The notes beneath the pieces are model-generated. The model searched no databases, was not told the DNA's origin, and saw only the letters and a program-made list of their open reading frames with translations. Positions 7,882-18,000 of a stretch of DNA of 64,000 nucleotides are shown here, piece by piece. Numbering within the stretch: the stretch's first letter is position 1; every line of letters begins with the position of its first letter. The position numbers were made by a program, and so were the translations under genes. The DNA lies in assembly GCA_964609695.1 (NCBI GenBank), contig CAZSSP010000005.1, positions 1 through 64,000 of the forward strand, in the 5' to 3' direction. The DNA comes from JAGNHS01 sp964609695. GTDB taxonomy: Bacteria > Bdellovibrionota > UBA2428.

Positions 7882-8712
7882 ATGAGCATTGCCGTTCAAG
7901 AGTTGGGACCGATTGAAGCGCCACTACTACTTTGCATTCCGGGAATGATTGGAGGACCCGATGATTTTCGAAGTATCATTGAGGGGCTTGAATCTAAATT
8001 CAGAATTCTTTTAGTCGATATCAATGCTGAACGACGCCAAGAAGGTCTTAAAAATCTCAGCGAAGCTTCTGTCAACGCTGTTGATTATCAAGGTACGGCT
8101 AAACTCATCCAAAGCTACCTTAGCGAAAAACATCCTGGCAAAAGAGCCAACTTTATTGGACTAAGTATTGGTGGAAAAGTTGTGTATCATTTTGCTGCAG
8201 ATTTTCCTAAATTGTTTCAAGGTGCCGTCATCACCGATATCACTCCTGGAAAAATGGAACACACTGAACTCTATGGAACAGTCATAAACACCGTCATGGG
8301 CCTCGACCTAAACAAGGAATGGAAAGAGCTCAAAGAAGAACTCAACAATAAAATTGAAGATAGAAATTTTAGAATCCTTATTAAGAGTCAACTCTATTTC
8401 CCCAATCAAAGCCCCCCGGCTCAATGGCGCAATGGTATGTTTGGCCTCGAAGAACTTCTTAAGCGAAATACGAGCGACGAACTTTGGAATGAACTCGAAA
8501 ATGTTAGTGAAATTTTAGAATCTCAAAAATCTCAAATGATTGTGATTAAGGCCTCTAGAATGTCAGGCTTAGCTGAAGGTGACGTTTCTCGACTTAAAAA
8601 ATTTCCATTTGTAAAAATAGTGCCCGTAGATAACGCCAGTCACTTCGTGCACATCACTCGAGTAGATGCCCTTCAATCAGCACTAATGAATCTACTCAGC
8701 TTAAAATCTTAA
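7882..8712 (+). CDS. Alpha/beta hydrolase, possible thioesterase
   Basis: A 276-residue alpha/beta-hydrolase-fold protein. The oxyanion region is CIPGMIGGPDDF, the nucleophile elbow GLSIGG places Ser95, and the catalytic His is in NASHFVH (His254). No signal peptide is seen, so it is cytoplasmic. Its position just after the enoyl reductase (12-base gap, AAAGGAA ribosome site) suggests it releases or edits the acyl chain from the carrier protein, as type II thioesterases or BioH-like esterases do. An ester or amide substrate cannot be excluded. Confidence 0.8.
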   Translation: MSIAVQELGPIEAPLLLCIPGMIGGPDDFRSIIEGLESKFRILLVDINAERRQEGLKNLSEASVNAVDYQGTAKLIQSYLSEKHPGKRANFIGLSIGGKVVYHFAADFPKLFQGAVITDITPGKMEHTELYGTVINTVMGLDLNKEWKELKEELNNKIEDRNFRILIKSQLYFPNQSPPAQWRNGMFGLEELLKRNTSDELWNELENVSEILESQKSQMIVIKASRMSGLAEGDVSRLKKFPFVKIVPVDNASHFVHITRVDALQSALMNLLSLKS

Positions 8713-8742
8713 ACACTTATCAACAATGTTAGATGGCTTGGA

Positions 8743-8776
8743 TTGACAGTTTTCTGCATTTTCTGACGACTATCGT
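8743..8776 (+). promoter_or_regulatory. Possible promoter before the acyl-AMP ligase
   Basis: A perfect TTGACA occurs at 8743-8748 in the gap after the hydrolase gene, followed at 19 to 22 bases by GACTAT/TATCGT. The -10 match is weak and the spacing long. It could give the ligase gene extra transcription independent of the upstream operon. Confidence 0.3.
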
Positions 8777-8848
8777 TAATTAAAATTTCTTAAAAAAACC
8801 ATATGATATCGATTAGTCAGTTAGGGCTGACTAAAAGAATAGTGGGGG

Positions 8849-8862
8849 GAGGGGAAACCCTC
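8849..8862 (+). promoter_or_regulatory. G-rich leader hairpin before the ligase start
   Basis: GAGGG and CCCTC pair around a GAAA tetraloop within a purine run that resembles repeated Shine-Dalgarno sites. It lies 30 bases upstream of the preferred GTG start of the ligase. It may influence initiation; this is inference from the pattern only. Confidence 0.3.
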
Positions 8863-8892
8863 TCAAAGCAAAAGATTCTTAGGGAGGGGTCT

Positions 8893-10506
8893 GTGTCACC
8901 AATAGTTCAACGTAGTTACTCTATAAATGCCGGTTTAGCTGCTCGAGTAACAAGAACTCTTGATCAATTTAAAAACAAAACCCTGCTAGCCGATGAAAAC
9001 GGTTCTCTCACTGGCCATGAAATAAGACAAGAACTCCACCAAATCGCTCGATTAATTTCTCCCTACTCCGCTGCTTCCACACGAGTTGGAATTGTAATGG
9101 ATAATTCTGTTGCTAAAATGCTGTGCATTTTGGGATGCATTCGCAGTGGTCGAGTGCCCGTTATTTTCTCTGCACAAGAAAACCTTGAAGTTTTAAGCAG
9201 AGCCAATGAAATTGCCTGTCTTCTCACGGACACTTACATAGAAAATGCCTTCAAACTTCCCTACCCCGTTTTACAACTCAATTCTAATGCAAGAAAAATT
9301 GTTGAATACAATTCTCATCCCAAACCCGTAAGTTTAGCACCAAAAGGATCCAGCTTAGTGCTTTACACCTCTGGCTCTTCTGGCGAACCTAAAGGTGTTT
9401 TAATTCCTGAAGAAGGAATTCTATACACTGTAGATTATCTCATCGACTATTTTGCACTGAACTCAAAAACACGTGCCACAATATTTTTACCCACTTCACA
9501 CAGTATGGGACTCAACACACAATTTTTCCCAACATTTTTCGCGGGTGGAGAATGCTATCTCGTTAATACGGCTAAAAATCTATCCCGAATTTATCGCACC
9601 ATGCTTGAAACTGAAGGAAACTTTCAGGCACTTATTGGGGACATGCTGAGAATTGCTTTTGAAGAAAAACTTAGAAAAAATTTACCCGCCGCCGAAAATG
9701 TTCGACACCTTCAATTGGCTGGTGGAATTATTCACCGCGAGCATCTAAGAATGGCCGCAGATCTTTTTCCAAACGCAATTATACACAAGGGCTATGGAAT
9801 GACAGAAGCGCTTCGTGTTTCCATGATTAGCAGCTTGGATTCAAATTTTGAAAAAGACACCGCTGGTTATGTATTACCAGGGCAAAAAGTCGAAATTCGC
9901 AACAGTGAAGGCGAAGCTCTTCCCTCTGGAAGTATCGGACAAATTCATTTACAAGGACCCAACATAACTTTAGGTTACGAAAAACAAGATATCCATGAAA
10001 TCCTCACTGAAGATGGCTTTCTACCTTCAGGCGACATGGGGATCCTCGACAAAGAAGGGCGTCTCACTATTCTTGGACGATCCGATAGTCTTTTTAAAAT
10101 TAATGGAGAACGAATTTCCGCAAAAGAAATTGAACAAGTCGCACTTGAGTCTGAATTCTGCATTCGAGATGTAAAATGCCTTCCTTTTGAATGCCCCAAA
10201 ATAGGTCGCGCTAAGGCTGTGCTCTTTCTCGAAATTCCTAGCGAAAAAGAAGCTCATTTCTTTAAAAGCGGAAAAGAAGTCTTTGAGGAAAACTTCCGCA
10301 AAAGAATGCTTAATAAACGCTATACGCCTAGAGAAATAATGATTCTCAATAGCTTCCCAAGAACTCAAAATGGAAAACTAAAAAATCAAGTTCTAAGACA
10401 AATCTACGACCTTGCAGATAAAACTGAAAAAATCGCCACACAAAAAGGTCTACTCTTTAGAAGATTCTCTAGCCTTGAATTGTCTGAAGCTTCAGCATTC
10501 CATTAG
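8893..10506 (+). CDS. Acyl-AMP ligase / acyl-CoA(ACP) synthetase-like
   Basis: An AMP-binding superfamily enzyme of about 537 residues. The P-loop-like signature YTSGSSGEPKG, the GYGMTEA motif, SGDMGILDKEG and GRSDSLFKINGERIS are all present, and the terminal PRTQNGKLKN carries the catalytic lysine. It activates a carboxylate with ATP and passes it to a thiol, perhaps the carrier protein encoded upstream. I place the start at the GTG at 8893, which has a GGGAGGGG ribosome site; an in-frame ATG at 8803 would add 30 residues but lacks such a site and would cover a G-rich hairpin. It is 90 to 180 bases after the hydrolase gene, so it may have its own promoter, but context points to the same pathway. 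Confidence 0.85.
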   Translation: MSPIVQRSYSINAGLAARVTRTLDQFKNKTLLADENGSLTGHEIRQELHQIARLISPYSAASTRVGIVMDNSVAKMLCILGCIRSGRVPVIFSAQENLEVLSRANEIACLLTDTYIENAFKLPYPVLQLNSNARKIVEYNSHPKPVSLAPKGSSLVLYTSGSSGEPKGVLIPEEGILYTVDYLIDYFALNSKTRATIFLPTSHSMGLNTQFFPTFFAGGECYLVNTAKNLSRIYRTMLETEGNFQALIGDMLRIAFEEKLRKNLPAAENVRHLQLAGGIIHREHLRMAADLFPNAIIHKGYGMTEALRVSMISSLDSNFEKDTAGYVLPGQKVEIRNSEGEALPSGSIGQIHLQGPNITLGYEKQDIHEILTEDGFLPSGDMGILDKEGRLTILGRSDSLFKINGERISAKEIEQVALESEFCIRDVKCLPFECPKIGRAKAVLFLEIPSEKEAHFFKSGKEVFEENFRKRMLNKRYTPREIMILNSFPRTQNGKLKNQVLRQIYDLADKTEKIATQKGLLFRRFSSLELSEASAFH

Positions 10507-10551
10507 CCACGTGTGCACGAATTCACGGCAAGTTTTTCAAAAGCGACTTCC

Positions 10552-11658
10552 CTAGGCTCTTTGATCTTTGAGAAGCTTTTTAATGTGCTTAGTGGGATTT
10601 TTAGGATCTTCTTGAGTCACAGCTTCATAAGCCTTTCTCCATCCAAAATTCCACATCCCCTCAGTCTTTCTTGCAAAAGTACTGGGATTTTTTGGAACTC
10701 CACTTTTTACAGTAAAGAGCATAAATGCACTGGGCTCAAAGGATTCATCGCGACCCGTTAAATCAATCCAATGGACTCCAGTCATTTCTGAAACTTTCTT
10801 TTGACGATCGAGAGCATTATATCCAAAAGAATTCACAACTATGTCAGATTGATATTGTTTAAACTTTAGAGGATAAGTCACATAAACTTCATCGGCTAAT
10901 TCTTTGGCCATTTCTACAGGATAAAGATTTATTCCACCTGTTAAATAATAGGATCCATCAACAATACCAGGATTAATCAGGATAGGGTCAGAAATAGATG
11001 CTCGAGCAGCGAGCATTGGATCGACACCTGTTTTCACCCCAATAGTGGGCATCACACGTGAGTTTGGATACATTTTTGCGATTGCAGAATTTTTGCCTCT
11101 TAAATATTTTGCAGTGTTAGAGTCTGTAAAATAAGTTTCTTGAAATAAATATTTTGAATTTGGAACTCCTCGTCCAGGTTGAAATAATATTCTACCTGCC
11201 CCAATAATTAAGCGAGTACCACGAGTAGGAAATTCATCGATAGCTTCAGGCAATCTAATATCAGTAGGAGCCTCAAGAATATATTGATCAAACATAGTTT
11301 CTAAAATTTTTGGAGTTACAGGATCGATCATTTTCTTGATTTCAAAGACATCCGTCATCACCACTCTGGCTGAAAGTAATAGATTTTGAAAAGTGGAGGA
11401 TTCTAAAAATCTCAACTGCCCTTCCCTATTATTTTCAAAAGAACTGTAAATCACAGAGGCTATAGATGAACCGCAAGTGGCAATAATAGCGTCAGGTTTT
11501 TTGCCATACATTTTCATATGCTCAGCAATACTGGTATAGGTTGCAGTTGAAAGCGAACCTCCAGCAAGCACCAAAACTCTACGAAACGGTTTAGCGCTTA
11601 ACTGAAAAGATAAAACTAATAATAAAAATGTAACGCTTATTCTGCCCCTAAAATTCAT
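10552..11658 (-). CDS. Patatin-like phospholipase, exported
   Basis: A 368-residue protein with a signal peptide (residues 1-22, ending LSAKP). The mature part begins like a patatin: VLVLAGGSLSTATY corresponds to the glycine-rich oxyanion loop, TCGSSIAS to the nucleophile elbow (Ser65; the usual GxSxG ends in Ala here), and VDGSYYLTGGINLYPV to the catalytic Asp-Gly region and following loop. It would hydrolyse lipid esters outside the cytoplasm. The nucleophile elbow is imperfect, so activity needs proof. It converges on the acyl-AMP ligase gene and is downstream of the DUF444 gene on its own strand, separated by a 78-base gap with short hairpins. Confidence 0.68.
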   Translation of the reverse strand: MNFRGRISVTFLLLVLSFQLSAKPFRRVLVLAGGSLSTATYTSIAEHMKMYGKKPDAIIATCGSSIASVIYSSFENNREGQLRFLESSTFQNLLLSARVVMTDVFEIKKMIDPVTPKILETMFDQYILEAPTDIRLPEAIDEFPTRGTRLIIGAGRILFQPGRGVPNSKYLFQETYFTDSNTAKYLRGKNSAIAKMYPNSRVMPTIGVKTGVDPMLAARASISDPILINPGIVDGSYYLTGGINLYPVEMAKELADEVYVTYPLKFKQYQSDIVVNSFGYNALDRQKKVSEMTGVHWIDLTGRDESFEPSAFMLFTVKSGVPKNPSTFARKTEGMWNFGWRKAYEAVTQEDPKNPTKHIKKLLKDQRA

Positions 11659-11674
11659 ACTCGAGATTTAGAGG

Positions 11675-11705
11675 ACTCCGCTCAGTCTTGGCAACTGTGC
11701 GGAGT
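11675..11705 (-). repeat. Inverted repeat between DUF444 and patatin genes
   Basis: ACTCCGC (11675-11681) pairs with GCGGAGT (11699-11705) in the 78-base gap. A second inverted repeat, CTAGTT/AACTAG (11708-11728), and a third, TTCTCC/GGAGAA (11732-11746), lie beside it, the third overlapping the DUF444 stop codon. No clear T tract follows on the minus strand. They could weakly end the AAA+/VWA operon or set the level of the patatin transcript. Confidence 0.35.
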
Positions 11706-11736
11706 GTCTAGTTGACGCGTAGAACTAGAGATTCTC

Positions 11737-14700
11737 CTATGGAGAAGCACTAACAGGCTGATTTCCGTAAATCTTTTCTAATGCTTTCACACCGCTCAAC
11801 TCAGGTGTTGAGGAATTCACGGCAGCAGCCCTCGAAGCTTTAGGATTAGTTTCAGTATAAGCCTTAATCAAAGAATATAAACCTTGAGTTGGCTCTTCAT
11901 CTGAAGGACCTAGGTGAATATAACCACTGTAATTAAACTCTTCAGAAATTTGGCGAAACTCATCTGCGGAGCGCTCGGGCTCAAAACATCCCGAATCTCC
12001 CATAGTTAAACTATAACGATCCCAAACGGCTTGCGGATACTTCTCTTGGGCAATCTCTCGAGCTTTTGCAATACCAGCAGCGTAAACAGTACCTCCGCCT
12101 AATCGCGCTTTAAAGAACTGCTCTTCGTCTTCATAAACATGGGCTTCTGTATCGAAGGTGATATAAACAAACTGCACTTGATCATAGCGCTGAAGTAGTG
12201 CGTACTTTAAATTGAAAGCAATATTTTTGGCCGTATTGATTTCTTGATCCGACATACTTCCCGACAAATCTAATTCAATGAAGACTACAGCATTCATTTC
12301 AGGTCGCTCAACAGGCTCTCGTGCCTTAACTCGAATAGCACTTTTAGGCATGAGTTCTAAACCTTTGGCATAAAACTGCTGAGCTGTGTATTTTGATGGA
12401 TCAAAAACTAAACCTTGGTCTTCAACTTCCTTTTTGTAGAAGAGCTGACCCACTGTCATCAAATCACCCACCATTTTACGATGAACTCTCTGACCATAAG
12501 GCTGACGAACTGCGCCTTCTAATGTTGTATCATCAGACTGACTCTCACCCTCTTTGGGTTCTAAATTTGGTAGCTCTACACCTTTGAGCAAATATTTTGC
12601 GTAAATTTCATGGGGAATTTCAACTTCCGAAGGATCCATAGCTTCATCGCTGGCTCCCTTACCACCAGGCCCACCTCCGCCTGGTTTAGGGCGCCAGAAT
12701 GTATCCCCTGGATCTCCAGGTCTCACATCAACATCAACATCATCGTCTTGAAAAGATGGTAAATCAGTTTCCATCTTTGTATGGAAACTAAAACTTTTAC
12801 TGGAAGGATCAAACCAAGGCGTTTTGTCGACTGGAACCTTACTCTTAGCTTTGCGAATACGCTCAATGATTTTCGACATCTCTTGGTCGTATTCAAATTC
12901 AGGAACAGTAGGAAGAACCTTGAGTCTAACTCCATTTTTTGTAACAGTTCGTTTAATTTTTCCTTGTACCGAAAGTAAAATAGAGCGCTCTAAACGTTTT
13001 CTCACCATTCGAAGATATTCATCAATTGCAGAATGATAAGTTCTGGCATGCAGATCAATCATAGGTCTTGATTGAATTAATTGATTCATAATCAAGTCGA
13101 GATCATGTTCTTCGATTTTATTTAAAAATTTTGCAAAACCCTTATCTGAGGCATGAGTGATTTGCTCATCGAGAGCAAAAAAATCAAGCGCATCCTGAAA
13201 CTCTTGCAATCGTGGATCCTTTGGATCTAGAGCAGAAACATCTTCACCACTTTCATTAAGCAAGAAGACCTTAAGTTTTCCATTAGGATCAACTTCAAAA
13301 CGCATGGGCGTTTTATGGATCACGAAGCTATCGTAATCTATAATCCCTCTTTGTAACCACATATCAATGAGCTCTTTATGGGTGTCGTAATCATATTCAG
13401 TCACTTGGTCCCAATACCAATTTCGCAATTGAACTTTTAATTTTGTATAATCTGTTTTAATGCTAACGGGCTTTTTTAATAATTTAGCCATGACCCAAAG
13501 AGCTTGAGCCATAGAATCTCTCTGAAGCGGACGGTCCATATGCGGCTCTTGCTTCATATTGAAAACGTTATAGCCAAGCGCTTTGCTATCGTAGAGTTTC
13601 ACAATAGGAAGCCAATTCGCGCGATTTGCTAAAACTTCCGCTAAACGACGCTTAATTCTTTTTGTATTTGTACTCAAAACTACAGCAAGTTCTTTATCCC
13701 CCGCCGACGGAGCGCCCTCGTCTGCTCTAACCTTTCGAACCAATTTAATGTCGTTTGAATGTATCCAATTATCGTCCAAAGCTAACTGAATAAAATCATA
13801 ATCGTTATATTCTGCGATGATTCCATGCGCGTAATCAATAAACTTACGATCTCTTTGAAGTGGATCGAGCTTTACAATATCTTCGCGCTTGTTAAATTTT
13901 TCACGAAGCAAGCGCCAACAAAGTCTACCAAAGTAATAGGGATTGCTAATGCTTTCTTTTCCAGGCATACCCACTACGCCCGACATCAATTCAGCTACGT
14001 GAAGATTGAAATCGTCATCAGCTGCATCACTAGAATGCCCGAATACAATTTCTTGCATCATCGAAGCCCAACCTTCGTTCATAATTTTAGTAGCCGTATA
14101 TGCCCCAAGAATTCGCTCCATACGCTCAACGTTCCGAGCTAAATCTTGTTGATATTCTTGCGCTTCAAGCGGCAAGTTATTCACTATAAATTGAAGAATA
14201 TTTGACGTAGGTGCCGTCGGATGAGGCAGGTCTTCAAGAGCTTTTTCATCTGAGATTTTACCTTCAGCTTTAAGTTCTTTATTGAGCCGATTTCTTTTCC
14301 TCAAACGCTCACGATACTTTTCTTCCGTAAATTCATTTGGGTGTTCGAAAGTATTTCTTTGCAAATCCTGCAAATGAACTAAAGTTTGCAAATATTGATA
14401 GTATTGAGACACTTCATCGTGATCAATCTCTCGATAATAACGATCAATGGAATCTGACAATCTAAGCGATTCCGCGATAGGGTCTATGTTTCGGATTTTT
14501 TCGTAAACACTCCACACCGCAAAATCATTATGTCCAGAGACGTGATCCATAATCGACACTTGCTTTTTGGGTTCTGTTAAATCTGTATACATAGAGCGGC
14601 ATGTCGGACATCCCGGAGTCACAAACTCTAAAACTCCAGCCGAACCCATTGGATTTATAATTTGAGCTCCATCTACAAAATGAGGAACAGCGTGACGACC

Positions 14701-15018
14701 CAATGCCGCCAACATCATCAATTGGCCACCGGGAACCATTTGTAGTTCGTGTGGAGGATTAGCTAGACCCAATCTTTCAAGAACACCGTTGGGACCAAAT
14801 CGTTCCAGAGCTTTCTTGCGGTAATAAGGTATTAAGGCCGAATCTCTTCCACTTGGAATTAATTTTATGTCTCTTTGTCGAAGTAAATCATTCTCGCAAG
14901 CAGCTGTATGCACATGATCTGTATCGGTGTGTTTATGATCTCCCGCAAAAGTGAACGAAGCACTCAGACTCAAAATTAAAATTGAAAGATAAGTGAATGT
15001 TGCGCTCTTTCTCATCAT
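11737..15018 (-). CDS. Exported DUF444/YeaH-like VWA protein
   Basis: A 1093-residue protein with a Sec-type signal peptide (residues 1-25, ending TFAGD). A His-rich segment (HKHTDTDHVH) and a GCPTC motif (about 135-139) follow. The middle is mostly helical and unrecognised. After a glycine-rich linker (GGGGPGGKG) comes a C-terminal von Willebrand A domain with the metal site DLSGS (about 914-918), GGTVYAAG and MGDSG; this domain and linker resemble DUF444 (YeaH). In known bacteria YeaH is the cytoplasmic partner of the kinase PrkA/YeaG and is about 430 residues, so this is more than twice as long and exported. The start lies seven bases after the stop of the ClpB-like gene, with GAGGAT as ribosome site. 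It probably acts with the two AAA+ proteins encoded before it. Confidence 0.8.
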   Translation of the reverse strand: MMRKSATFTYLSILILSLSASFTFAGDHKHTDTDHVHTAACENDLLRQRDIKLIPSGRDSALIPYYRKKALERFGPNGVLERLGLANPPHELQMVPGGQLMMLAALGRHAVPHFVDGAQIINPMGSAGVLEFVTPGCPTCRSMYTDLTEPKKQVSIMDHVSGHNDFAVWSVYEKIRNIDPIAESLRLSDSIDRYYREIDHDEVSQYYQYLQTLVHLQDLQRNTFEHPNEFTEEKYRERLRKRNRLNKELKAEGKISDEKALEDLPHPTAPTSNILQFIVNNLPLEAQEYQQDLARNVERMERILGAYTATKIMNEGWASMMQEIVFGHSSDAADDDFNLHVAELMSGVVGMPGKESISNPYYFGRLCWRLLREKFNKREDIVKLDPLQRDRKFIDYAHGIIAEYNDYDFIQLALDDNWIHSNDIKLVRKVRADEGAPSAGDKELAVVLSTNTKRIKRRLAEVLANRANWLPIVKLYDSKALGYNVFNMKQEPHMDRPLQRDSMAQALWVMAKLLKKPVSIKTDYTKLKVQLRNWYWDQVTEYDYDTHKELIDMWLQRGIIDYDSFVIHKTPMRFEVDPNGKLKVFLLNESGEDVSALDPKDPRLQEFQDALDFFALDEQITHASDKGFAKFLNKIEEHDLDLIMNQLIQSRPMIDLHARTYHSAIDEYLRMVRKRLERSILLSVQGKIKRTVTKNGVRLKVLPTVPEFEYDQEMSKIIERIRKAKSKVPVDKTPWFDPSSKSFSFHTKMETDLPSFQDDDVDVDVRPGDPGDTFWRPKPGGGGPGGKGASDEAMDPSEVEIPHEIYAKYLLKGVELPNLEPKEGESQSDDTTLEGAVRQPYGQRVHRKMVGDLMTVGQLFYKKEVEDQGLVFDPSKYTAQQFYAKGLELMPKSAIRVKAREPVERPEMNAVVFIELDLSGSMSDQEINTAKNIAFNLKYALLQRYDQVQFVYITFDTEAHVYEDEEQFFKARLGGGTVYAAGIAKAREIAQEKYPQAVWDRYSLTMGDSGCFEPERSADEFRQISEEFNYSGYIHLGPSDEEPTQGLYSLIKAYTETNPKASRAAAVNSSTPELSGVKALEKIYGNQPVSASP

Positions 15019-15025
15019 ATTATCC

Positions 15026-18000
15026 TCATGGCTTCAAAAATCTTTCGCATTTTTGACTAAAGCCCGAACGCCATTGCGATTCCTCATTCTGTCTTACTCT
15101 ATGAAAACCTTCGCTGGCCTCTAAAGTTTGAAAAACTCTATATTGCGAAGGGCTCGTGAATGGAGAAAATTGACTTTCAAATAAAAAGTGCTGAACAGCG
15201 GGCAATTCACCGATGCCAACATCTTGAGTCATTCGATCTAACAATTTCAACATGGCGGGTTCGATTTGACTCCAAGGCAATCTCGCAATCGCTCGATCAA
15301 GAGCGTAGAAAAACAATCGCGAACTTTCATAAATATTGGGAGTCGAGAATCCTGGTTGGCGCAATTCATAGAGATCTTGATGATTTATGTTTTCCATAAA
15401 TGTCGCCATGATTCCAAATAATCTTTCGCCCAATGGATAAGCCATAATATCAGCATCATTAACGGCTAGATGCTTACCCCAACCCAATGGATCGTTAAGA
15501 TCTTGAATAGAACGCACTCTCAAAAATTTATTCATAAACTCTGTCAAAGGTGACAAGAGTTGATTCGCACTTTGACCTAAAACCTGACCTCGTGTGGGTA
15601 GAGCACTTGAAATACTTCTTAGACCCATTAAACTAAAGGCATCATTAGGATTAACCACCTTGAAATCAACAACAGGGAAATATTTTCCTCTTAGAATTTC
15701 TTTTTCATGCTGTAGTAAGGCATCAATTCCTTCGCGATCAACAACACGACCATAACCCATTTCACTAAAGTCTAAATCTAACTGACTGTTAAATATTCTA
15801 GGATTTGTAAGTATGTGAGCATTAAGAGCACCTAGTAATTGTGCATTAATGTTAACAAACTGATTATCGCTAATCTGCAATCCTTCTCGTTTAAGAAGTT
15901 GCTTTGCAAGGGCTTCATAAACCAAAGTTCTAAAAGTATTAGAAATCAAAGAGAGCAATAGCAATCGTCCCTGCGGCTCATTAGGCGTAACACCTACTGC
16001 AACGAGATTCTTCTGAGCATATGCAGAAATCTTATCGGCATCAGTTCCAGTGGCTAACCATCCCGAAGTAGATTCCTCTCCTTCGCCACCCCGATCATTA
16101 TAGTCTTTTGAAGACTGCAATAAAAAGTCTCTTGGAACAATAACTTTAATAGGATGCTGATGAGCCAAATCTCTCTCAGAAATATCAATGAATACTCGAG
16201 CAGATTCATTCAAGAAGCGACGAATATCTAAACCTTTAAATTGAGACACTAATGAATGAGCACTTTGAGGCTCAATAAAACTTAAGTAACCCTGAGAATT
16301 AAATCGTTCTTTGTTTTGTTGCCTTAAGTTTTCAATAAGCGCTGGAGCTTTTCCTTCTTCAGGAAATTTCTCGATTTTAATTTTCTTACCCCAACGTCCC
16401 AAGAAAGATCGATCCAAGGGATGATCATCAGGGGCAATAGTGGCTAGAATCTTATCTTCATCTGAACCGGTTTTATGATAAGTCTCTTGCTTTTTCTTAT
16501 TATCCGTCGGGTTGATGGTCATTCCCAACATTATATTTCTAGTAGGAATTTCGAAATGTCGTGTTTTGTCTTTTGAATGAACTACAATTTTTCCATGCTG
16601 AGCATCAAACAATGAAGTCATGAAAGCCAATAATCGCTTACGAACATTATTGCTTCCCTTGTGGAAGTCATCGAAGACAATCATCGCTTTATAACCATTG
16701 GGTTGAGATAAAAGATCCCATAAACCTTCAATCACTTGATCAACAGTGAGATTTTCAGACATGGGATTAGGGGCTTTAGTGACTGTCATTCCCCTTTGAT
16801 TTTTATTTTGTTGTGTCTCTTTTTCCTCTTTTGCCGCATTAGGATCGTCATCGAGAATACTACCCACTTTTATAATGACGGCTTGTGCATCTTGATTTTC
16901 GTTGCTTTGGTAATTGTAAGTTTTTAGATTGAGCACTTCTATTAACTTTTCAAAGAAGTGTGTTTTACCAGAGCCCTGTTCGCCATAGGCAATCACTGAA
17001 CTTGGTATATTCAAAGGAGATTGAGCTCCTGATAAATGTTCAGAAAGTGCTTTTAAGAATAATATTTTAAGATCAATAGGACCCACATAAGGTTTAGAAC
17101 GATCGAATTGAGGGTCTTCCATCATCAAAGCAACTTCTCGATGCTTGGCCAATTGAACCATTGGGTCGTTAGTTGGCAAATCGCTCAAATTTAGCGGCAA
17201 GTTAAATATTTTTGTAAAAACTCTCTGCAAGAATGAACGATTGAGAACTCCCGACTTTCTAAGAAGAGGATCCTCTCTTAATCCACGAGAAAATTCATTT
17301 AAAAGTTTAAGGAGAGCTAAAGTAGGATCCATTCTAAAAGAACGAGCATAAGATGAAGATCTATTAATTAAAAAGGCCGCAAGCTGGTCTTTAGCAATAT
17401 CACCCGTTTTATTTTCAAATTCAAATTTAAAGTCCAAAGCTTTGATTTCAGGTTTAGCTAAAATTTTAAATATAAATTGCTTTTGCTCTACAATAGAAGG
17501 GGCCTGTAGTCTGACAATTTCGAAACTATCCTCTAAGCCGACTCTTTTTTCTAAATTTAAATCTTCCTGAATTCTACTCCATTCACTTTCAGTACCAATT
17601 AGCAGTGTTGGAATTTTTAATTCTGCTTGTGATTGTTTGAATTTAGTTAAATTAACTTTATGACCTTCGCTAGCAATTAAATAAAGAGCATGGGGTTCTG
17701 TAGCTGCATTATTAGAGAAATCTTGTTCCACAAATAAACTATCAGCAGCTGAAGTTTCTACACCCTCCATTGGATTATCACTAATTCTAAACTTATCTTC
17801 GCCATTAGAGCTGGGTCGTCCACAAGCGCGAACTTCTCCCAAGTCACCGACTACGACTGGAACGCGTTGATAATTTAAACCTTTTCGTAAAATCTCATAG
17901 TTAGAAAAGAAATCTCTTTGATCTCCAGAAGGCGCGATTTTATAAATATCGAGTAAAGGATTTGCCGCATTCCATGCTGAACCCTTTTCTTTCATATTGC

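Noticed and set aside
8803..8892. The 30-residue N-terminal extension of the acyl-AMP ligase
   Set aside because: No ribosome site at the ATG and a better one at the GTG at 8893; left as an alternative only.
3592..10506. Aryl polyene cluster
   Set aside because: Order and the short ketosynthase resemble such clusters, but the FabL-type enoyl reductase and lack of ammonia-lyase, glycosyltransferase and outer-membrane carrier genes argue against it.
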